From Sphingomonadales bacterium (lineage in GTDB: Bacteria; Pseudomonadota; Alphaproteobacteria; Sphingomonadales; Sphingomonadaceae), in the NCBI GenBank assembly GCA_004173185.1, contig SEFZ01000019.1, forward strand, positions 1 through 64,000: 64,000 nucleotides of DNA, in the 5' to 3' direction. A program made the translations under genes and the position numbers. This document shows, piece after piece, positions 59,506-64,000 of the stretch. The notes below the pieces were generated by a model that was not told the origin of the DNA, did no database searches, and was given only the letters and a program-made list of their open reading frames with translations. Every line of letters starts with the position of its first letter. Position 1 is the stretch's first letter.

Positions 59506-60198
59506 ATGCACGCGATCGACAGCGCCGGAAGCATCAACGGCGAGTTTAGCGAAGGAAATCCGGGAACCGGGCAGCGCGCCACCAAGGTGACCGCAGAATG
59601 GCTTAACGACGTTCAGGCGAACCTCCTCGCGGTGCTCGAAGCGGGCGAAATCGATGCGGAGAAGGGGCGAGCCCAAGATCTTCTCCAAGCTATTCAAGCT
59701 GTCGTCGCGGGAGCGGTGGGCACAGGCGGCGGTGCCGTTCCAACGACACGCAAGGTATTGGGCGCGGGGCTCGTTACCCAAAGCAGCACCGGAGCGTTGT
59801 CAGCGGACGTGACCTTGACCGTCGCTGCGGCTTCGGGGCCGGAACTTGCGGGGGGCATCGTCAACAACAAAGTCGTGACGCCTGCGTCGATGGCGGCCGC
59901 CCTCGGGAACGGCACGGGTGGATCAATCACGTTTCCCGGTGGCTTCACGGACAAGTTTGGCACCTACCTCGTTGGCGTTTCGCCAGGCACCTATTTCGTC
60001 GGTTTCGCCATACCGTTCACTGCAGGGTGCGGCGGCGTGGTTGCTTGCCCTATCAATGCATCTGGTAGCGCCAACCGGGATGTTTGGGTTCAGGTTGTCA
60101 GCTTCTCGGCGGACGGGTTCACAATGTGTATCCAGACTTCCAATACCGGCGGCAATAATACCCTCGACGGGTTCTCGTGGCGCGCCTGGGGGCTTTAG
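59506..60198 (+). CDS. Short tail fibre protein
   Basis: A 230-aa protein. The N-terminal GEFSEGNPGTGQRATKVTAEWLNDVQANLLAVLEAGEI is the attachment motif common to Mu-like and lambdoid tail fibres. The middle contains the NNKVVTPASMAAAL motif, and the C-terminal ~80 residues form a compact beta domain. It is much shorter than Mu gpS, and neither a fibre chaperone gene nor a G-type inversion region follows. The separate tailspike at 34310 may carry the main receptor function. Confidence 0.85.
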   Translation: MHAIDSAGSINGEFSEGNPGTGQRATKVTAEWLNDVQANLLAVLEAGEIDAEKGRAQDLLQAIQAVVAGAVGTGGGAVPTTRKVLGAGLVTQSSTGALSADVTLTVAAASGPELAGGIVNNKVVTPASMAAALGNGTGGSITFPGGFTDKFGTYLVGVSPGTYFVGFAIPFTAGCGGVVACPINASGSANRDVWVQVVSFSADGFTMCIQTSNTGGNNTLDGFSWRAWGL

Positions 60199-60204
60199 TA
60201 TGGA

Positions 60205-60237
60205 CCGCTCAAGCGTCTCTGAGAGAGCGCTCAGCGG
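60205..60237. terminator. Hairpin after the tail fibre gene
   Basis: CCGCT...GCG.CTCT pairs imperfectly with GAGAGCGC..AGCGG around a short loop. It sits 7 bp after the last phage gene and probably ends late transcription, although no U-tract follows. Its left arm is the second copy of the 16-bp subterminal repeat seen at 23735. The phage DNA from 60238 to the right end has no gene. Confidence 0.55.
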
Positions 60238-60293
60238 CCCTTCAGACCGTGACATCGGCGCGGCGGCGCGCTAGTTTACCGGAAATGAGTGCT

Positions 60294-60338
60294 CCAGAAT
60301 GTTCTGTCACACGCTCCGGAAGCATTTGTCCCGCTACA
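60294..60338. promoter_or_regulatory. Prophage right end with transposase-binding-type repeats
   Basis: On the minus strand, reading inward from TGT at 60338, are AGCGGGACAAATGCTTCC (60335-60318) and GTGTGACAGAACATTCTGG (60312-60294). The first resembles the left sites with CGGGACGAATG, and the second shares GTGACAG with the left terminal site. They are the likely R-end sites for transposase A. Confidence 0.7.
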
Positions 60339-60343
60339 CTGGG
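60339..60343. repeat. Target-site duplication, right copy (CTGGG)
   Basis: CTGGG directly follows the terminal CA of the phage and repeats 23521-23525. The next bases, GCGGTAA, complete the original radA ending (Gly-Arg-stop). Confidence 0.92.
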
Positions 60344-60353
60344 GCGGTAATTT

Positions 60354-60733
60354 TTCAATCCTCCCCCGGAGGGGGCGGGGGACCAGCGAAGCTGGTGGAG
60401 GGGTAGCGGGCAAGAGCTTCGCAAACGCCATTCTGGTTTGCGCTTCCGCCGCCAGCATCCAGCGGGTGACTATATTCTCGATTTCTTCTGACCGCGTCGC
60501 CGATTGGTGATCGAAGTGGATGGCGAGGCCCATGCTCGCGGGCATCGGCCGGAGCGCGATCAGGTACGCGATGCATGGCTCCACGCACAGGGCGTGCAGA
60601 TGTGCCGAATCGCTGCGGTCGAAGTGCTTCGTGATTTGGAAGCGACCGTGCCCCATATCGAAACCATCGCTCGCGGAGACTACCCCTCCACCGCCTTTGG
60701 CGGTCCCCCTTCCCCTCCGGGGGAGGATTGAAG
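60354..60733. repeat. 380-bp element with ~52-bp terminal inverted repeats
   Basis: The arm 60354-60405 and the reverse complement of 60682-60733 match over about 52 bp with only a handful of differences, both starting TTCAATCCTCCCCCGGAGGGG. Between them lies a degraded DUF559 gene, whose last codons run into the right arm. The layout is that of a small REP/MITE-like element carrying or capturing a nuclease-fold gene, directly after the original radA stop. Confidence 0.78.
60405..60731 (+). pseudogene. DUF559 (Vsr/endonuclease-fold) gene remnant
   Basis: One frame reads GQELRKRHSGLRFRRQHPAGDYILDFF, then TGA at 60489-60491, then PRRRLVIEVDGEAHARGHRPERDQVRDAWLHAQGVQMCRIAAVEVLRDLEATVPHI. This is the DUF559 fold, normally uninterrupted with a Cys or similar at the stop position. 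The expected N-terminal ~25 residues are replaced by the left repeat arm. The gene is therefore broken by truncation and by a nonsense codon. DUF559 proteins resemble very short patch repair endonucleases. Confidence 0.82.
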
Positions 60734-60762
60734 TTCTGTCTCTACCATCGCACAGTGCAGCC

Positions 60763-61320
60763 ATGAAGCAATCGACCGTGTTCAAGATTCTGGGCGGCGT
60801 GACCGTCGCGGCCATTGGCGGAGCGTTCGCCTATCGCCAGGCGACGCGGCCGCCGGTGATCAATGCGCAGGTGCCCGAGCCTGCCAAGCCGGTGGATCTC
60901 GATCGCTATCTGGGGCGCTGGTATGAACTGGCGCGGCACGAGAACCGTTTCGAAAAGGGCCTTGATGCGGTCACCGCCGAATATGCCACCGGGCCGGGCG
61001 GCAAGCTTCAGATCACCAATAGCGGCTGCCAGGGCGGACCGAAGGGCGAGCGCAGCTTTGTCGAGGGCAAGGCGATCGTCGCGGACGAAGAAACCAACGC
61101 CAAGCTCAAAGTCTCGTTCTTCGGGCCATTTTACACGGGCGATTACTGGGTACTCGATCATGGCGACGACTATGAATGGTCGATCGTCGGCGAGCCGAGC
61201 GGCCGCTATCTCTGGGTGCTGGCGCGCGAACCGCGCCCGGCCAATGCCGAAGCGATCATGAAGCGGGTCGAGGAACTCGGCTATGATCGCTGGGCGCTCA
61301 GGATCACGCGGCACAATTGA
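60763..61320 (+). CDS. Lipocalin (Blc family)
   Basis: A 185-aa protein with an N-terminal signal/anchor (FKILGGVTVAAIGGAFAYRQA) and the lipocalin GxW motif in DLDRYLGRWYELARHENRFEKGL. It then has GPKGERSFVEGKAIVADEETNAKLKVSFFGPFYTGDYWVLDHGDDYEWSIVGEPSGRYLWVLAR, typical of bacterial Blc. Blc-type lipocalins bind lysophospholipids or fatty acids in the envelope. No lipobox Cys is visible, so it is probably membrane-anchored by the N-terminus or secreted. Confidence 0.87.
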   Translation: MKQSTVFKILGGVTVAAIGGAFAYRQATRPPVINAQVPEPAKPVDLDRYLGRWYELARHENRFEKGLDAVTAEYATGPGGKLQITNSGCQGGPKGERSFVEGKAIVADEETNAKLKVSFFGPFYTGDYWVLDHGDDYEWSIVGEPSGRYLWVLAREPRPANAEAIMKRVEELGYDRWALRITRHN

Positions 61321-61377
61321 GGCTACTTCCGCTGCAGCGGGCGAGCGCGTATCAGGCGCGCGGGAGGGCCTTTCGCC

Positions 61378-61950
61378 ATGACGTTTACCGGACTGGACAT
61401 CATCGTGCTGATCGCGATCGGCGGGGCGGCGGTGCTCGGCTTCATGCGTGGGTTCGTCACCGAAGTGCTGGCGTTGCTTGCCTGGGTGCTGGTGGTGCTC
61501 GCGATCAAGCTGTTCCATGCGCCGCTGGCGGAGACGCTCGCCGGTGCCGTGGGCACGGTGCAGGGCGGTTCGGTGCTGGCCTTCGCGATCCTTTCCGGCG
61601 CGACCTATTTCGGCGGGCGCCTGATCGCCAATTCGGTGGGCTCGCGGACGCGCGGCAGCTTCCTCGGCCCGATCGACCGCGCATTGGGGCTGGGCTTTGG
61701 CGCGCTCAAGGGGCTGATCCTGGTCAGCATCGGCTTCCTGCTGCTCGCCCTTGTGTTCGACACGATGAGTGGTGGCCCGTCGAAGCGGCCCGCATGGATC
61801 ACGACGTCGACCACGTATCCGCTGCTCAACGCCACCAGCGCGGGCATCGCGGATGTCGTCGATCGCCGCCGCAAGGGGCTGCCGGTGTTCGGTGAGGAGG
61901 AAGGCAATTCGACTGTGTCGAACAGCGCCGGGAATTCGCGCGACAAGTAA
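61378..61950 (+). CDS. cvpA: CvpA family membrane protein
   Basis: A 190-aa protein with four hydrophobic spans (LDIIVLIAIGGAAVLGFMRGF, LLAWVLVVLAIKLF, VLAFAILSGATYFGGRLIANSV, GLILVSIGFLLLALVF) and the CvpA hallmarks GFMRGFVTEVL and LGPIDRALGLGFGALKGLI. The tail is hydrophilic. CvpA has been linked to envelope homeostasis and, in enterics, to colicin V production. In alphaproteobacteria radA commonly lies just upstream of cvpA, so the prophage has split this pair. Confidence 0.88.
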   Translation: MTFTGLDIIVLIAIGGAAVLGFMRGFVTEVLALLAWVLVVLAIKLFHAPLAETLAGAVGTVQGGSVLAFAILSGATYFGGRLIANSVGSRTRGSFLGPIDRALGLGFGALKGLILVSIGFLLLALVFDTMSGGPSKRPAWITTSTTYPLLNATSAGIADVVDRRRKGLPVFGEEEGNSTVSNSAGNSRDK

Positions 61951-62021
61951 ATCTCTTCCGCTGCCAGGGGGAGTATTTTTGGGAGTCGCGCTTCTTCCTT
62001 TGCTCCCTTAATCATCACGAC

Positions 62022-62441
62022 ATGAACGCGCCGCTCTACACTATGGAAATCCTGCGGCTTGCCGCGACGGTGCCGTTTCAGGAGCGGCTGGCCGATCCCA
62101 TGGGCACGTCCGAAAAGCGCTCGCCGGTCTGCGGGAGCCGCATAACGGTCGATGTGAACCTTGAGGACGGACGGGTCAGCGCGCTGGGGCTTCTGGTGCG
62201 GGCTTGCGCGCTGGGGCAGGCATCCGCGGGCATCCTCGCCGCGCATGTGATCGGGCGAACGGCGGACGAGATCGCCGAGGCGCGGGATCAGCTCGCCGCA
62301 TGGCTGGCGGGCGAGGGGCCGGCACCGGCATGGCCCGGGCTGGATATATTCGGGGCGGCGCTGCCGCATCGCGGGCGCCATGCCTCGATCCGGTTGGCGT
62401 TCGAAGCGGCAGCGGATGCTGCACAACAAGCGGGGCGCTGA
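62022..62441 (+). CDS. NifU-like iron-sulfur scaffold protein
   Basis: A 139-aa protein of the IscU/NifU N-terminal type: LYTMEILRLAATVPFQERLADPMGTSEKRSPVCGSRITVDVNLEDGRVSALGLLVRACALGQASAGILAAHVIG. The Cys in SPVCGS and in RACALGQAS occupy positions of cluster ligands. This shortened group is common in Sphingomonadales beside cvpA; a role in Fe-S assembly is inferred. TGATG overlap with the antiporter gene. The 71-bp gap before it is empty. Confidence 0.8.
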   Translation: MNAPLYTMEILRLAATVPFQERLADPMGTSEKRSPVCGSRITVDVNLEDGRVSALGLLVRACALGQASAGILAAHVIGRTADEIAEARDQLAAWLAGEGPAPAWPGLDIFGAALPHRGRHASIRLAFEAAADAAQQAGR

Positions 62442-64000
62442 TGCACGGGGAAGTTTCGATCGTTCGGGACGCGGTGCCGTTGCTCGGCTTTGCGCTGTTC
62501 TTCGTATTGCTGTTCCGCAAGCTTGGGCTGGGCGCGACCCTCGGTTTCCTCGTTGCGGGCGCGATAGTCGGGCCGCAGGTGCTTGGGTTGGTCGGCGGGG
62601 CCGAGAGCAAGATGGGCATCGCCGAACTCGGCATCGCGTTGCTGCTGTTCCTTGTCGGGCTTGAGCTGAGCCCCGGCCGTTTGTGGCGGATGCGGCGCGA
62701 CATTTTCGGGCTTGGTCTGTTGCAGGTGGTTTTGTGCGGCGTGGCAGTTGCGGGCATCGTTTGGTTCGTGACCGGATCGAGCCTCGCCGCCGCGCTGGCG
62801 CTCGGCTTGCCGCTGGCGCTGTCCTCGACCGCACAGGTCTTGCCGATGCTGCAATCGGCCGGGCGGCTGCGCACCCCGTTCGGCGAGCGCGCCTTTGCGA
62901 TCCTGTTGTTTCAGGATCTCTCGATCGTCCCGCTGATCACGATCATCGCGGCAATGTCCCGCAACCCCGCCGATATGAACGGCCCGCCGGGCTGGCTGCT
63001 CGGGCTTTACACGTTGGGGGCCATTGTCGGCCTGATCGTGGCGGGGCGCTATCTGCTCCAGCCGCTGTTCCGCCTGATCGGCAATCTGGGCGAGCGCGAG
63101 ATGTTCGTGTTCGCCGGGCTGTTCACCGTGATCGCCGCAGCCGCGCTGATGGAGTCGCTCGGATTGTCGGCGGCATTGGGTGCCTTCATCGCGGGCGTGA
63201 TGCTGGCGGATTCGCCCTATCGGCACGAGCTGGAAGCCGATGTCGAGCCGTTCCGCACGATCCTGCTCGGTCTGTTCTTCCTTGCGGTCGGCATGAGCCT
63301 CGATCTGCAAGCCATTGCGGACCGGCCCTTGTTCGTCGCCGGCATGGCGATCGCGCTGATCGTTACCAAGATGGCGATCATCATGGGGCTGGCGATGCTT
63401 TTCGGCATGAAGCTGCGCCCGGCCTTCGCGCTCGGGCTGCTGCTCAGTCAGGGCGGCGAGTTCGGCTTCGTGCTGTTCGCGCAGGCACAACAGGCATTCC
63501 TGATCGAGCCGGAGGCGGGCAGTGTATTCGGGGCAATCATCACACTTTCGATGGCGACCACGCCGTTCCTGATGATGCTCACCAGGAATATGCGGGTCGA
63601 TCCGGAGCGCAGCGCCGAAGGGATGCAAGGCCCGCAGCATGACGGCGCGAACGCCATCGTGGTGGGCTATGGCCGCTTCGGCCAGACGGTCGCGCAGATG
63701 CTGATCGGCCAGAATATCCCGGTCACGATCATCGATAGCGATGTGGAAATGATCGAAACCGCCGGCACCTTCGGCATGAAAGTCTATTATGGCGACGGCA
63801 CCCGAACCGATTTGTTACGCCAGGCGGGGGCGGCGGATGCCGAGCTGATCGTCTTCTGTCAGGACGGCGATGCGTTGGACACCGAGTTGCTCGAAGGCAT
63901 CCATCATGCTTTCCCCAACGCCAGCATCTTCGTGCGCGCTTTTGACCGGCGCTCGGTGATGAAGATGAAGGGTGCGCCGGTCGCAGGCATCGTCCGCGAG
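62441..64000 (+). CDS. Kef-type monovalent cation:proton antiporter (CPA2), 3' end outside window
   Basis: 520 codons are visible, open to the window edge. Residues ~10-380 hold about 12 membrane spans with CPA2 features (FLVAGAIVGPQVLGL, LALLLFLVGLELSP-like, SLAAALALGLPLALSSTAQVLPML, LLLSQGGEFGFVLFAQ). From residue ~405 an RCK/TrkA-N domain starts (AIVVGYGRFGQTVAQML, then VYYGDGTRTDLLRQAGAADAELIVF), binding NAD(H). This is the KefB/KefC architecture: K+ efflux coupled to H+ uptake, protecting from electrophiles. It starts in a TGATG overlap with the NifU-like gene. Confidence 0.9.
   Translation, partial: MHGEVSIVRDAVPLLGFALFFVLLFRKLGLGATLGFLVAGAIVGPQVLGLVGGAESKMGIAELGIALLLFLVGLELSPGRLWRMRRDIFGLGLLQVVLCGVAVAGIVWFVTGSSLAAALALGLPLALSSTAQVLPMLQSAGRLRTPFGERAFAILLFQDLSIVPLITIIAAMSRNPADMNGPPGWLLGLYTLGAIVGLIVAGRYLLQPLFRLIGNLGEREMFVFAGLFTVIAAAALMESLGLSAALGAFIAGVMLADSPYRHELEADVEPFRTILLGLFFLAVGMSLDLQAIADRPLFVAGMAIALIVTKMAIIMGLAMLFGMKLRPAFALGLLLSQGGEFGFVLFAQAQQAFLIEPEAGSVFGAIITLSMATTPFLMMLTRNMRVDPERSAEGMQGPQHDGANAIVVGYGRFGQTVAQMLIGQNIPVTIIDSDVEMIETAGTFGMKVYYGDGTRTDLLRQAGAADAELIVFCQDGDALDTELLEGIHHAFPNASIFVRAFDRRSVMKMKGAPVAGIVRE

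Larger units (their letters stand above)
23526..60338. mobile_element. Complete Mu-like transposable prophage (36,813 bp)
   Basis: The element has DDE transposase A, ATPase B, Ner, GemA, Mor, Mu-type head (F, I/Z, T) and contractile tail genes in Mu order. The termini are 5'-TGT and ACA-3'; the left end and the reverse complement of the right end match at 10 of 16 positions, including GACA at positions 9-12. The flanks are 5-bp duplications CTGGG, fitting the Mu target consensus NY(G/C)RN. All essential blocks appear intact and no frameshift or IS was seen, so it may be inducible. It differs from Mu by having about 3.2 kb of early genes before A and a tailspike in the lysis block. Confidence 0.96.

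Noticed and set aside
23526-60338. Alternative prophage ends at the inner TG/CA dinucleotides (such as TGGGCGGG at 23551)
   Set aside because: None gave matching 5-bp flanks; only TG at 23526 with CA at 60338 gave the CTGGG duplication and restored a plausible radA end.
59506-60338. An invertible tail-fibre segment or a mom-type modification gene at the right end
   Set aside because: Only one short fibre gene, a hairpin and about 100 bp of non-coding end DNA are present; no recombinase, mom or com gene was found.
62288-63640. A 450-codon minus-strand frame opposite the Kef-type antiporter
   Set aside because: The plus-strand antiporter runs through it with membrane spans and an RCK domain; the minus frame is low-complexity Gln/Arg/His.
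62683-63642. A 319-codon plus-strand frame inside the antiporter region
   Set aside because: It is in a different frame from the antiporter, which reads open from 62441 to the window edge.

Overview
The window reads as the chromosome of a GC-rich alphaproteobacterium of the Sphingomonas type. The evidence is the pectin-utilisation locus with a Caulobacter-type TonB-dependent receptor, the radA/cvpA neighbourhood, an ECF sigma factor of the ECF42 kind with YCII and VOC partners, and several dispersed inverted-repeat families typical of sphingomonads. This assignment is inference from gene content; there is no rRNA in the window.

Region 1 (1-14171) is mainly a pectin/oligogalacturonate locus: kduI (partial), kduD, kdgK and a carboxylesterase on the plus strand, then a secreted pectate lyase divergent from a LacI-type regulator, then a very large gene in which a TonB-dependent receptor is fused in frame to a second pectate lyase. 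Two ACCGGT-centred palindromes, one in the lyase/lacI divergent region and one before the receptor, probably make this a LacI-controlled regulon. The locus is interrupted (3807-6776) by a stress-type module: ECF42-like sigma factor, VOC protein, WYL regulator and YCII/DGPF protein.

Region 2 (14342-23535) is ordinary host chromosome: tRNA-Thr, a DUF429-like protein, a YjbR protein, rarA, padR with a DUF2218 gene, a Sel1 protein, a CPA1 antiporter, a GT4 glycosyltransferase and radA. Three different inverted-repeat elements sit between these genes.

Region 3 (23526-60338) is a complete Mu-like transposable prophage of 36,813 bp. Its ends can be placed to the base: it begins 5'-TGT, ends ACA-3', and is flanked by a 5-bp target duplication CTGGG (23521-23525 and 60339-60343). 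It sits in the penultimate codons of radA and supplies the present radA stop codon; removing it restores a reading frame ending Leu-Leu-Gly-Arg-stop. Order: left end, leftward lysogeny operon (S24 repressor plus two tiny membrane proteins), operators, Ner, a block of early accessory genes starting with a ParB-MucR fusion, transposase A and ATPase B, GemA, Mor, lysis/tailspike block, terminase-portal-head block, contractile tail and baseplate, short tail fibre, terminator and right end. A 16-bp dyad found twice (33576, 44829), each followed by a CATA box exactly 13 nt before an ATG, marks the two late promoters.

Region 4 (60339-64000) is host again: a 380-bp element with inverted-repeat ends enclosing a broken DUF559 gene, a lipocalin, cvpA, a NifU-like scaffold gene and the start of a Kef-type antiporter. 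Neither a CRISPR array nor an rRNA gene was seen.
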